From Deltaproteobacteria bacterium (GTDB lineage: Bacteria > Myxococcota_A > Polyangia > JAAYKL01), in the NCBI GenBank assembly GCA_016936575.1, contig JAFGXQ010000002.1:1-56361 (forward strand): a stretch of DNA of 56,361 nucleotides. The letters run 5' to 3'. How positions within the stretch are numbered: the first letter of the stretch is position 1; every line of letters begins with the position of its first letter. The translations under genes were made by a program, and so were the position numbers. Below, in pieces: positions 7,725 through 17,428 of the stretch. The notes beneath the pieces were generated by a model. It was not told the origin of the DNA. It made no database searches and was given only the letters and a program-made list of their open reading frames with translations.

Positions 7725-9110
7725 TTATTCTACTGAAATTGCGGCTTTCAGCTGCATTCCGGTCATGTCACTGTATGTGTAGGGATAATCCCCCACGGGG
7801 ACGGTGATGATGTTATCCGGATTATTCGGATCAAATTTATACACGGCATCATCCAAGGGGGAAACGAGCCAAATGTAGCCGTCGTAATCCACGGCCACCC
7901 CAACCAATCCGTTTGAGCCGCCCAGGTTGCGAATGATGTATTCCCCCTCCACGGCGAGGGTCTCCTGATTGATTTTATACAATTTCCCAGCAGATTCAAC
8001 GGCCCAGACATACCCTGCGCTGATTTTAGTTCCCACCGCGATGCCGCGCAGACTTTCGTTTTCAAAGAGTTCGGTGATTTGTTCCCTGGAATCTGTCGGA
8101 GCCAGGCGGTCGTAGCGGGACACACAGCTGTGTGAGCCGTTCTGGCGGTAGTCACCGCCCAGCCAGACGCGTCCGGCGCCGTCCACCGCGATGCCGTAGC
8201 CGCACTGGGGAACTCGCGCGAATACATCGCTACCTGGGTTGGCCGGGTTGATGGCACGCAGTGAATGGGGCGCGCCGTAGCCGTCCATGATCCAAACCCA
8301 GCCGCGAGCGTCAACCGCGCCGCCATAGAAGCATTCGAGTGTCCAATCGCTGGGGAATTCCAGAATGCTTTTTTCTTCGCCTGTGGTACCGTCGAACACA
8401 TACACCACGTTGTGGTCGTAGTTGTCACTCGGGAACAAATCTCCATTGCCGGTGATGCAGGTGCCGATAAGCACGTTTCCGCCTTCTCCGGTTTCCGGAT
8501 TTGTATTTCCGTCCCATGCGGTGGCTCTGGCGCCGCTGTTGTCGGGAAGACGCGTATTCCACGCCACGCATTCGTCTTCGCCCCATCCCAGAATGTCATC
8601 GGGGCCGGTGGATGTTTGAATGATGTTGTCTCCGTTGCGGTCAATGCACTCCAGCTTGTTGGCGATGATTTTGGTTACTGATGACGGAGAGGGCACCAAA
8701 TCGCCCATGTAGGGCGCGCGATTGGTGACGATTACATCGCCGTGCAGATTTACTGATGTTCGTGATGGGTCGCAATATGTACCGATTTCTGGCGGACAGG
8801 TGATGTAACGCGCCTCTTCCACCGCTTCCTGGGTGTTGATTTTGGACACCGTACCGTCGTGCGAATTGGATACCCAGAGGTAGGGCACAACCACATAAAT
8901 GTCGGTATCTCCAACAATTTCATCATCTTCGCTGTCGCCACCGTTGGAATCACCGCTACTGTCGTTATCATTATCGGAATCTCCATCGGCATCCCCGTCG
9001 GAGATACCCCCGGGAGGCCCCTGACTTTCTGAGCTGCATCCTGTAAAAAGCAGCGCTGTCAACAATATGGAGAAGCTGATGTAAAAAAAGCAGATTTGTC
9101 TTAACTTCAT
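7725..9110 (-). CDS. Lipoprotein with Asp-rich linker and beta-propeller-like repeats
   Basis: A 461-residue lipoprotein. The signal MKLRQICFFYISFSILLTALLFTGC ends in lipobox LFTGC. It is followed by an acidic linker of about 35 residues made almost only of Asp, Ser, Gly, Asn and Glu. The rest consists of repeated units such as LWVSNSHDGTVSKIN, GWVWIMDGYG, GRVWLGGDY, GYVWAVESAGKLYKIN and GYIWLVSPLDDAVYKFD. This is the pattern of NHL/Vgb-like beta-propellers. It is probably surface- or periplasm-exposed; ligand unknown. The start at 9110 is fixed by AAGGAG upstream. The linker might bind Ca2+, but it lacks a clear spaced EF-hand or TSP3 motif. Confidence 0.78.
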   Translation of the reverse strand: MKLRQICFFYISFSILLTALLFTGCSSESQGPPGGISDGDADGDSDNDNDSSGDSNGGDSEDDEIVGDTDIYVVVPYLWVSNSHDGTVSKINTQEAVEEARYITCPPEIGTYCDPSRTSVNLHGDVIVTNRAPYMGDLVPSPSSVTKIIANKLECIDRNGDNIIQTSTGPDDILGWGEDECVAWNTRLPDNSGARATAWDGNTNPETGEGGNVLIGTCITGNGDLFPSDNYDHNVVYVFDGTTGEEKSILEFPSDWTLECFYGGAVDARGWVWIMDGYGAPHSLRAINPANPGSDVFARVPQCGYGIAVDGAGRVWLGGDYRQNGSHSCVSRYDRLAPTDSREQITELFENESLRGIAVGTKISAGYVWAVESAGKLYKINQETLAVEGEYIIRNLGGSNGLVGVAVDYDGYIWLVSPLDDAVYKFDPNNPDNIITVPVGDYPYTYSDMTGMQLKAAISVE

Positions 9111-9367
9111 TTTTGACTCCTTCAGCATTTTAAACCGTTCTGCTATTAACTGTACCGCACTTCATTTCCGTCCGCTATGAGCTTTTATATAAACCTCAAG
9201 AAAATCCACAAAATTCAGATGTGTGGCAAATGGAAGTGATTCAGTATTAGGCGCGTCGGAACGGAACAACGGGAAAAAGATAATCATCACAATGTGTTTG
9301 CCGTGCACACAATCGGCGGAAGTCGGTCAGGCGTCGAGAGAATCCATTGAACAATGGCGTGACAAGG

Positions 9368-11533
9368 TCACCGACAGACGGCAGTCAGGTCCCGTAAGAG
9401 GCGCATGGGCATCACAAAGGTTACATTCACACCGTCTCTATTCGCCTTCACTCCGTCCATATCGGGAACCTCATCCGCGAAACGCAGCACCGCCGGCACA
9501 TCACTCTGCGGACTAGAAAATGAAACCGTCGTCACCGGTGCGCCGATGGGGGTGCCGAACCCATCGGCAGATACCGCTTTGGCGGAACCGAAATCGATAA
9601 CAATTCGTTCAAGCGCATCGCTTTGCAGGGTGCAGTTGTCACTGTGCCACTGACCCTTGGTTTTGGTTGCGGTAAAGGAAAGCGAATCGCTCTGAACCGA
9701 AACTTCAGTAATCATTGATGCATTCACCGCCAGCAGATTTCTCGCAGCCAGCGGCGCATTCAAAAAAGAAGTGAAATCATCATCAACGGTGAATATCCCT
9801 TCCGGTTTTTCGACTATGCGGGCAAATCGCGATGCCCCATCAGCTCTTTCACCGATTTCGATGGTGATTGTTTGCGTTTGTGTCACGTCCTCGTGGGCAT
9901 GGTCGCGCTCAGGGGCCTCGAGGTGCAATGCGGCCTTTGCCGACACTCGGGCAAAAAGATGTCCGGGGGCAAACGGATGGGTATCGGTGCGAATATAATC
10001 GACCACCGGGGTTTCACTGACAAGGGTCAGCAGCTTCTTCACCAGCGCTGCGTCTGTCTTCACCGATTCAGGTTTCGATATCATCCACTCGCCATCTACT
10101 TTCTGCAGAGACTGAGTGCCGTTCGATGACGTGATGTCCACTGTCAGAACATCTTCTTTGTGGGTATTTTCCCATACTTTTTTTCGAAAACGCAGCGGGT
10201 ACGGCGTGAGTTCAGTGAGCACATTTGCCGAAAACGTAAATACCGCCTTGGAGTTGTCTCTCTGCATGCGCACAGTCGCCGGTGCATCCGGAACGGTGTA
10301 AAGATGAATTGTGAGTGACCGCTGGTCTGTGGTTTCAAAAAAAACAGTTGCGTTCGGCTCTTCCGCAAGCGGCGGGGCATCAGTTATCTCCACAGTGGAC
10401 GCTGAAATCTTACTCAGCTCGTCCAACAATGTGCTCACCGCCGTAAGGCTGGTATCCTCCTCTGTCAGCCCGGACACGTTCCAGAGTGATTCATCGTTTT
10501 TTTCGAGCAGTAGTTTTTCTGCTCCCTGTCGCAACTCTATTTTTGAGAGTTCATCCTCCCGGTACGGAAGCAGTCGTTTTTCCACGTAGCGTTCAACCGG
10601 TCGGTTCAGCATATTCAGAAAGTGGGACGATACACAGTGTACAGCGTTCGTACCTGCTACTGTGGCGTATACTGTTTCCTTATTTTTGTCACAGTTGCGG
10701 CCAACGCTCACTTTCACCGACTTGCCGGAGACGATACCGAGCCGGACAGACGCGCGCGGTTTATCCAGTCCGTATTGTTTTAAACCGGTAACGTTGTCGG
10801 ACACAAACTTTGTCACTTCCAGTTTTTCGGTCTGTTCTACCAGTTGCTGCATTTGGGATGCAGCGGCAAGCACCGATGTACCCTGCCATTTCAATTTCCA
10901 CTCCCCGGTGGTTTCCCGGGTAGCGGTCATGGTTGCCGATGGACTATTCAACGAAACGACGGAGGTATCGGTCAGCATATCGCTTATCAGATGTTTGTCT
11001 CGAAGGTCATTCATCCCTTTGTTGACCGCGTCCCAAAAATCGCGACTTACCACAAAAAAGCGGTCTTCATCTGCACTTGTCGAAATGTACACGCCTTCTG
11101 TGTCCGCCGCATTGCTGCCCACAGCGAAGGTGACGGTTTCATTGCCGAATTGTATCTTCCCTTTTATTCGAGGGGACTGCAGACCGAACCGGCTGTCATT
11201 TTGGTCTTCTTTCACTTCTCGTTCAAAAATTAAAAAATCCATCGCAGATACCAGCGCCAGTACTTCGGTATCGTCCGCGCGCAATTTGACGGGCGCTGTC
11301 AGTTGCCAGGCATGTTCTTCGCCTGGGCCTGCCTCAATTGCCTGAAGCGTTACACGACCTTTCGGCGTGGTCAGTTCAATGCGGCTGATGCGATCTGCCC
11401 GAAGGGTGTGAAATACGTTTTCGGCACGAGCCTGTTTTTCATCGGTGGTCTGCAACTTGTCATCCACCAGAGCGATATAGAGAAATAACAGGGCTGCTAC
11501 CGCGAGCACTGCGATAACCGTCTTATTTTTCAT
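9368..11533 (-). CDS. DUF4340 protein of a Gld-type ABC transporter
   Basis: A 721-residue membrane-anchored protein. A single N-terminal membrane segment (VIAVLAVAALLFLYIALV) leads into a long extracytoplasmic part. That part has two or more DUF4340-like units (SRIELTTPKGRVTLQA, ADDTEVLALVSAMDFL, RFGLQSPRIKGKIQFG, LRDKHLISD, then TVDITSSNGTQSLQKVDGEWMIS). DUF4340 proteins regularly accompany GldA/F/G-type ABC genes and are presumed accessory subunits; no activity is established. ATG 11533 overlaps the upstream stop as TGATG and has AAGGAGG upstream, so it is translationally coupled. It is the last gene of the four-gene operon. Confidence 0.85.
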   Translation of the reverse strand: MKNKTVIAVLAVAALLFLYIALVDDKLQTTDEKQARAENVFHTLRADRISRIELTTPKGRVTLQAIEAGPGEEHAWQLTAPVKLRADDTEVLALVSAMDFLIFEREVKEDQNDSRFGLQSPRIKGKIQFGNETVTFAVGSNAADTEGVYISTSADEDRFFVVSRDFWDAVNKGMNDLRDKHLISDMLTDTSVVSLNSPSATMTATRETTGEWKLKWQGTSVLAAASQMQQLVEQTEKLEVTKFVSDNVTGLKQYGLDKPRASVRLGIVSGKSVKVSVGRNCDKNKETVYATVAGTNAVHCVSSHFLNMLNRPVERYVEKRLLPYREDELSKIELRQGAEKLLLEKNDESLWNVSGLTEEDTSLTAVSTLLDELSKISASTVEITDAPPLAEEPNATVFFETTDQRSLTIHLYTVPDAPATVRMQRDNSKAVFTFSANVLTELTPYPLRFRKKVWENTHKEDVLTVDITSSNGTQSLQKVDGEWMISKPESVKTDAALVKKLLTLVSETPVVDYIRTDTHPFAPGHLFARVSAKAALHLEAPERDHAHEDVTQTQTITIEIGERADGASRFARIVEKPEGIFTVDDDFTSFLNAPLAARNLLAVNASMITEVSVQSDSLSFTATKTKGQWHSDNCTLQSDALERIVIDFGSAKAVSADGFGTPIGAPVTTVSFSSPQSDVPAVLRFADEVPDMDGVKANRDGVNVTFVMPMRLLRDLTAVCR

Positions 11534-13020
11534 CACTTCCTCCTTCGGTAAATGACAGTGATACCGATGGCGCCGATGAGCAGCACCTCCAGGATGAGGG
11601 CGAACAGAATGTTGGCGAAATCCTTATCAGTAATGAGCAGCTGCACCTGCTCCGGGTTTTTGGCGTCAATGGCGACAAGCTCTTTGCGAGCGCTGAGCCA
11701 TCCCACCAGCGACGACCAGAAATCCTGGTTGTACAAACCTGCATTGATGAATGCCTCTTCGCTTAAAAAGTCGCTGTCACCGACCACCACCATGCGCCCG
11801 GCTTCTTTGCCGTTTTTAGTTCCCCGGGTGGCGGCCATGGCGATGACCAGCGGGCCTTCCGTATCGTAGCTGTCCTGTTCGGGAATCGTGGTGCCCCCTT
11901 GTACCGATGCCAGATTTGTCTCTCCCCAACTGACGGCCGAAGTGGTGGCCAGAATGTCGGCAATCACATCTTTTTGCGTGGACTGTTTCATGGAGCGCAC
12001 AATTGAGAAAATCACCGGCGATGGCATCGATGCGGCGCCCGCCAGCGGTTTGACCGATTCATGTGTATAAAATCGATCGGCCAGAAAGGTTACCGGCGTT
12101 TCAGACACCAGACGCCTGGGATCTGTTTCCAGCACAAAATCGTTCCGAAGCTCAATTCCCGCAGCGGCACACAGTTTTTCGAGTCCGGTATTCAGAAACC
12201 GTTCCTTCTCAAAAATGGGGTCCAGCAGCAGTAACAATCGCCCACTGCCGTTGAAATAGTTCTGAAGCGCTTCTGCCTCGCTCTCCAGAAATGGGTGTTT
12301 GGGCCCCGCTACCACCACTGCGTTGCACCGTTTGGGCACGGCACCGTTTTCGAGGGAAATCGCCTCTGACAGAAAACCATCCAGGGTCAAATCTTTTTTG
12401 ACGTGGCGAAGGGAATCCCGCTCGCTACCTTCAAAAGCCCATTCCCCGTGCCCCTCAGTGAAGCAGATGGTCTGCTTTTCAGTGGCGGTCAGCATTATCA
12501 GTGCACTGGTGAGTTCTCCTTCGGCTTTGAACCGAATGGACGGCGTGTCGCTTTGCTGGGTCAGATCGTCACCGTAATCCGAGAACGACGTGGCGGGCAA
12601 AAATTTCACATTGTCGCCGCACACAACAAACACACCCGCTTCCACGCCGGCTTCTCCCATTTCGTTGACTTTCATATTTCCGTATTTGCGCTGAATCATC
12701 GTGAACTGTTCCGGGTCCTGGTCCGGGTCCAGTGTTTGTACGTCAATGCGGTTGTTTAACTCCCTGTATCCGGCCAGTACTTCTTCAAGGTGTCCGAACA
12801 GCGGGTCGGTGCGCGACCACAACACGTACAGGGTGACCTTTCGGTGAAGCTGTTTCACAACGGATTTGGTTTTCGGCGAAAGTGTGTATATCTGCGAAGA
12901 CGTCCAGTCAAACCGGCGATAGTGCCTTGCGCCGATGTAATTCAGCATGACGACCACTGCAAACAGTGCCGCCACCGAGATGAATACGTTGGTTCCGAGT
13001 TGCAGTTGCCTGTGTTTCAT
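11533..13020 (-). CDS. GldG-like ABC transporter auxiliary protein
   Basis: A 495-residue protein with an N-terminal membrane segment (VFISVAALFAVVVMLNYIGA), an extracytoplasmic domain and a C-terminal membrane segment (ILFALILEVLLIGAIGITVIY). The body has features of the ABC-transporter auxiliary family to which GldG belongs: YTLSPKTKSVVKQLHRKVTLYVLWS, ICFTEGHGEWAFEG, RLLLLLDPIF and VVVGDSDFLSEEAFIN. It should pair with the permease to form the membrane part of the transporter. ATG 13020 overlaps the permease stop as ATGA, with AGGAGGTGG upstream. In Bacteroidota GldG supports gliding; outside that phylum the role is unknown, and no gliding-specific genes are seen here. Confidence 0.85.
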   Translation of the reverse strand: MKHRQLQLGTNVFISVAALFAVVVMLNYIGARHYRRFDWTSSQIYTLSPKTKSVVKQLHRKVTLYVLWSRTDPLFGHLEEVLAGYRELNNRIDVQTLDPDQDPEQFTMIQRKYGNMKVNEMGEAGVEAGVFVVCGDNVKFLPATSFSDYGDDLTQQSDTPSIRFKAEGELTSALIMLTATEKQTICFTEGHGEWAFEGSERDSLRHVKKDLTLDGFLSEAISLENGAVPKRCNAVVVAGPKHPFLESEAEALQNYFNGSGRLLLLLDPIFEKERFLNTGLEKLCAAAGIELRNDFVLETDPRRLVSETPVTFLADRFYTHESVKPLAGAASMPSPVIFSIVRSMKQSTQKDVIADILATTSAVSWGETNLASVQGGTTIPEQDSYDTEGPLVIAMAATRGTKNGKEAGRMVVVGDSDFLSEEAFINAGLYNQDFWSSLVGWLSARKELVAIDAKNPEQVQLLITDKDFANILFALILEVLLIGAIGITVIYRRRK

Positions 13021-13751
13021 GCGCGCCACCTCCTGGCCGCCAGAACCTGAACCGTGGCGAATAGGCTGAACAGCGCCACAGAGCCGTAGTACACCAGTCT
13101 GCGGGTGTCTATGATACCTTTGGCGAAGTCCTCCATGTGCGCCATCAGGTCAATGTATTCAAACAGTGATTGCAGGCTGAGACCGTCGACCCAGCGAAAA
13201 AGACCGCTCAAGAAGAGCGCCATCATCGTGGCGAAGGTAACCAGAGATGCGACAATCTGATTTCTGGTAAGGGCGCTGCACAGTACCCCCACGCTGATGA
13301 GCATCACCCCGATTCCGAATGTGCCCAGATATCCCGATAGAACCGGTCCCATGTCAATAGCCGAGAATTTCGACAGAATCAGCGGATAGAGCAGGGTGGG
13401 CAGCCATAAGATCACATAGAACGCCAGGCAGCTGAAGTATTTGGCCAGTACGATTTGTATGTCGCTGATAGGTGCAGTTACTAGCGTTTCCAGCGTCCCG
13501 GAGTGTTTTTCTTCCGCAAAGGAGCGCATGGTGATGAGCGGGGTCAGAATCATCACCACCAGCCAGAATAGTACCCACGAGAAAAGCATTTCCATCGGTG
13601 CACCGGGCGCAGGTCCCGACCGTGACAGAAAAAGTATAATGAGAAAGAACATCACTGAATTGAGCAATGTGCCCGCCCCGATCACGACGTATGCAATGGG
13701 CGAATAAAAGAATGCTGAAAACTCCCGTCTGATTTGCCACAACATGCTCAT
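13017..13751 (-). CDS. ABC-2 type permease, GldF-like
   Basis: A 244-residue permease with about six membrane segments. It shows the ABC-2/GldF pattern at the N-terminus (LWQIRREFSAFFYSPIAYVV). The cytoplasmic coupling segment is TMRSFAEEKHSGTLETLVTAPISD, read here as ITMRSFAEEKHSGTLE followed by TAPIS. It is the channel-forming partner of the upstream ATPase. ATG 13751 overlaps the stop of the ATPase gene as ATGA, and its own stop overlaps the GldG-like start, so the set is translationally coupled. The substrate cannot be read from the sequence. Confidence 0.87.
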   Translation of the reverse strand: MSMLWQIRREFSAFFYSPIAYVVIGAGTLLNSVMFFLIILFLSRSGPAPGAPMEMLFSWVLFWLVVMILTPLITMRSFAEEKHSGTLETLVTAPISDIQIVLAKYFSCLAFYVILWLPTLLYPLILSKFSAIDMGPVLSGYLGTFGIGVMLISVGVLCSALTRNQIVASLVTFATMMALFLSGLFRWVDGLSLQSLFEYIDLMAHMEDFAKGIIDTRRLVYYGSVALFSLFATVQVLAARRWRA

Positions 13752-14725
13752 TTTTCTTCCTCCGCTTCAGGTTCTCCCATTTTTTGAGCCGCATCTTCCT
13801 GTTCCTGGGTGATAATTTCTACGAAAATATCTTCGAGACTGCTTTGTCGCGTGTGCATGGCGAGTAATTTAAAACCCGCGGATACCGCCGTATCGAAAAG
13901 ACGTTCCCGCACATCTTTCCCTATGTTGGGTTGCACATGAAATACACCGGCAACCGGCAGGGCAGTCACTTTCTCTACCGTGTCAATGGACTGTATCGCG
14001 CTCTCAGCGACATGGTCGGGATCGAGTACTTCGACTTCCACCACTTCTTTTTTCGCGTTAAGTCGCTCCCGAAGCTCGTTCGGCTTTCCCTGCCCCACGA
14101 TTTTTCCCCGGTTGATAATAATTACCCTCGAACAGACCGCCTCTACCTCAGGAAGAATGTGACTCGATAGAATAACGGTTCGCTCCTTGCCCAGTTCGCG
14201 AATCAGCTCGCGTACATCGCGAATCTGATTGGGGTCGAGCCCTACCGTGGGTTCATCCAGAATCAATATTTTCGGGTCGGCGAGCAGCGCGTCCGCCAGC
14301 CCCACCCGCTGGCGGAATCCTTTGGACAGCTGTCCGATGATGCGGTGCTGCACACCGTCGATGCGACAGCGTTGAATCGCTTTAGTAACCGCCTCCTGTC
14401 GTTTCGCGCCCGGCACTTTTTTGATACCCGCCCGGTAGTCAAGATATTCGCGAACCCGCATCTCTGGGTACAAAGGAACGTTTTCTGGCAGATATCCGAT
14501 AACTGCTTTCACCTTTTCGGGGTGTTCGAACACATCGTTGCCGTCGACGGTGACTTTGCCGCTGGTGGCGCTGTGAAAGCAGGTGAGCACTTTCAGCGTG
14601 GTGCTTTTACCCGCTCCATTGGGCCCCAGGAAACCGACGATTTCATGTTTTCCGATTTCAAACGAAATGTCGTCCACGGCGGTCGCTGCGGCGTATTTTT
14701 TGGAGAGATGTTCAACCTTAATCAA
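13748..14725 (-). CDS. ABC transporter ATP-binding protein, GldA-like
   Basis: A cytoplasmic ATPase of about 325 residues that powers the GldF/GldG-like transporter. Visible motifs are Walker A GPNGAGKST, the Q-loop region GYLPENVPLYPEM, signature LSKGFRQRVGLA, Walker B ILILDEPTVGLD and the H-loop ILSSHIL. A C-terminal extension after the core is typical of drug- or Gld-type ABC-2 ATPases. The open frame begins at GTG 14731, but GGAGG lies directly before it; TTG 14725 has ideal 5-nt spacing and gives the family-like start MIKVEHLSKKY, so TTG is preferred. It is the first gene of the operon, behind a leader with several inverted repeats. Confidence 0.9.
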   Translation of the reverse strand: MIKVEHLSKKYAAATAVDDISFEIGKHEIVGFLGPNGAGKSTTLKVLTCFHSATSGKVTVDGNDVFEHPEKVKAVIGYLPENVPLYPEMRVREYLDYRAGIKKVPGAKRQEAVTKAIQRCRIDGVQHRIIGQLSKGFRQRVGLADALLADPKILILDEPTVGLDPNQIRDVRELIRELGKERTVILSSHILPEVEAVCSRVIIINRGKIVGQGKPNELRERLNAKKEVVEVEVLDPDHVAESAIQSIDTVEKVTALPVAGVFHVQPNIGKDVRERLFDTAVSAGFKLLAMHTRQSSLEDIFVEIITQEQEDAAQKMGEPEAEEEK

Positions 14726-14757
14726 ATTCACCTCCTCATTAAAATGGGGAAAAAGGG

Positions 14758-14795
14758 GAACATTAAGATGTTCTTTTCAAATTAATTATCATTAA
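14758..14795. promoter_or_regulatory. Inverted repeats and Fur-like half-site in the gld-type operon leader
   Basis: Two inverted repeats lie upstream of the ATPase gene: GAACAT-TAAG-ATGTTC (14758-14773) and TTAAT-TATC-ATTAA (14782-14795). The second overlaps TCAAATT-A-ATTATCA (14777-14791), which matches the 7-1-7 Fur-box pattern TGATAAT-N-ATTATCA at 11 of 14 positions, with one perfect half-site. They are candidate operators for the four-gene operon. The identity of any binding protein is inference; AT-rich DNA produces such matches by chance. Confidence 0.35.
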
Positions 14796-14834
14796 CGGTG
14801 TAAAAGAACTTGCCCCGAAAGTGAAATAAACGAA

Positions 14835-14848
14835 CCAAACTTGTTTGG
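14835..14848 (-). terminator. Possible terminator hairpin after the methyltransferase gene
   Basis: CCAAAC-TT-GTTTGG is a near-perfect palindrome 20 bp beyond the methyltransferase stop. On the minus strand it is followed by TTCGTTTATTT, which is T-rich. The stem is short and not very GC-rich, so it could be a weak terminator or an operator for the neighbouring operon. Confidence 0.3.
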
Positions 14849-14868
14849 GAAACAGTCTGGAGAAGAAA

Positions 14869-15771
14869 TTATTTCACCGCTTTCACCAGTACGTAGTCGG
14901 CCAGGTTCAGGGTGATGGCGGTGAAGTCCATTTTTCGTTTGAACGCGGAGATGTGTTTTTTATCGTATGGAGGCATCCATTCCGGGCGTTGACCCCGCAG
15001 GTAGGTTTTCATTTTTTTTTTGTAGTGGCGCTGAAACGGTTTGGTTTGCGCATTGATGGTTTCAATTGAAATCCGTTCAAAACCGATATTTTCCAATGAG
15101 CGTTGCAGCTGGGTGGCGGTAATTTGATTTTCGATGGGCATGGCCATGTACTCGGACGGCTTTTCAAATATGGGGCGAATCAGCTTTTCGGGAAAGACCT
15201 TTCGCCATTTGTCGAATGTGGGGGTGATCGGCTTGATCAGAATATCGGCCATAACCAGTGTGCCTCCCGGTCGAAGCAGGCGAAAGGCTTCATTGAGAAA
15301 GGCCTCACGAGTGTTGAAATGGAAGGCGCATTCCAGCGCGGATACTTTTGTGAAGCGGTCCGTATCGAACATGTTGAGCCGGGTAGCATCCCCTTGTATG
15401 TACTGAATAGAATCACCGTAGACAGCAGGATCGGTCAGACGGGATGCAATGTCGATGTGCTTTGGCGTAATGTTGATGCCGATGATTTGCGGGCGGCTGT
15501 GCTCGCTGGCAAAGGTTAAATCGCTGAATAATCGGCAACTGGTGCCGGTTCCGCAGCCCACATCGAGAATGGTATCCCCGCCGTGAAACCGCCCCAGTTC
15601 ATAGAGGCGTCCGGCCAGATGGTCACAGGCGGTTTCATAGTCGATGCCCGGTGTGTCCCAGAGTCCGATGTTGATCCATTGCCGCTCGCTCTGGGCCGGA
15701 TCCCTGTCATATAAAATGGTCCAGGCGTCGAGTACTTCAGTATACAGCTCAGATACATTATATGTAGTCAT
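14869..15771 (-). CDS. Class I SAM-dependent methyltransferase
   Basis: A 300-residue soluble methyltransferase. Motif I is ILDVGCGTGTSCRLF, preceded by a helical N-terminal part (NIGLWDTPGIDYETACDHLAG in pieces). Motif II and the post-I acidic residue lie in IIGINITPKHIDIA, followed by IQYIQGDATRLN, KVSALECAFHFNTREAFLNEAFRLLRPGG and LVMADI. This matches the small-molecule group of UbiE, sterol or phosphoethanolamine type methyltransferases. The acceptor is not determinable. The gene stands alone between the sigma-factor gene and the Gld-type operon, with a 9-bp tandem repeat in its upstream region. Confidence 0.85.
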   Translation of the reverse strand: MTTYNVSELYTEVLDAWTILYDRDPAQSERQWINIGLWDTPGIDYETACDHLAGRLYELGRFHGGDTILDVGCGTGTSCRLFSDLTFASEHSRPQIIGINITPKHIDIASRLTDPAVYGDSIQYIQGDATRLNMFDTDRFTKVSALECAFHFNTREAFLNEAFRLLRPGGTLVMADILIKPITPTFDKWRKVFPEKLIRPIFEKPSEYMAMPIENQITATQLQRSLENIGFERISIETINAQTKPFQRHYKKKMKTYLRGQRPEWMPPYDKKHISAFKRKMDFTAITLNLADYVLVKAVK

Positions 15772-15830
15772 TCCGCCAGTTTACGACAGGTGAAATAAAT
15801 GCCCAAGGTTTTTCCCCCAATTCGGTTCGT

Positions 15831-15911
15831 TCAGCTCACATCGTCGACCAATGTCCCCTCTGTCCACCGAGTCCACACCGTCCACTGCGTCCCCTCAAGG
15901 GTACGGTCCAT
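15831..15911 (-). other. Possible Trp-rich mini-ORF, doubtful
   Basis: An ATG-initiated frame of 26 codons on the minus strand between the sigma-factor and methyltransferase genes. It reads MDRTLEGTQWTVWTRWTEG, with a regular Trp-Thr pattern. Three Trp codons close together recall attenuator leader peptides, but no SD precedes the ATG, no attenuator hairpin is visible and no tryptophan gene follows. The pattern comes from the underlying 9-bp tandem repeat, so it may not be translated. Confidence 0.15.
15853..15897. repeat. 9-bp tandem repeat, five units
   Basis: Five units start with GTCC at 15853, 15862, 15871, 15880 and 15889, exactly 9 bp apart. Each follows the pattern GTCCMC plus three variable bases. 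The array fills the gap between the sigma-factor stop and the methyltransferase start. The exact period and conserved core with variable trinucleotides could be a degenerate minisatellite or a row of protein-binding sites. Confidence 0.8.
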
Positions 15912-15938
15912 TCAAACTGTTTGGGAATAAAAAGATAA

Positions 15939-17189
<1,251 letters not shown>

Positions 17190-17428
17190 AAACATACCAC
17201 CTTGCCGGGAGTCAAACTCCCTTTTTGACAGTTCAACTGGGAATTGGCGCGATGACCAATTCGAAACGTCTGGACGCTCTGGAGATTTGTGCCCGCTCCG
17301 TTTGCGTCTCCCCCTTGATAACTGTTAAGCGGCAGCGCTCGGATTTTCTTTAGTGACAAAATGAAAAAAAAATGATTTTCGTACTGGCGTGCGTGGTATT
17401 GTGTGGCATAACATATTGAAATTATAAA

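Noticed and set aside
9223..9516. Plus-strand frame of 97 codons upstream of and overlapping the DUF4340 gene end
   Set aside because: No SD, odd composition, and half of it is antisense to a well-supported gene.
14758..14773. LexA/SOS box reading of GAACAT-TAAG-ATGTTC
   Set aside because: The known Gram-positive type box is GAAC-N4-GTTC; here the GAAC and GTTC are eight bases apart, and the operon has no DNA-repair gene.
15853..15897. CRISPR-like array
   Set aside because: The period is 9 bp with 3-bp variable parts and there are no cas genes; repeats and spacers of CRISPR size are absent anywhere in the window.
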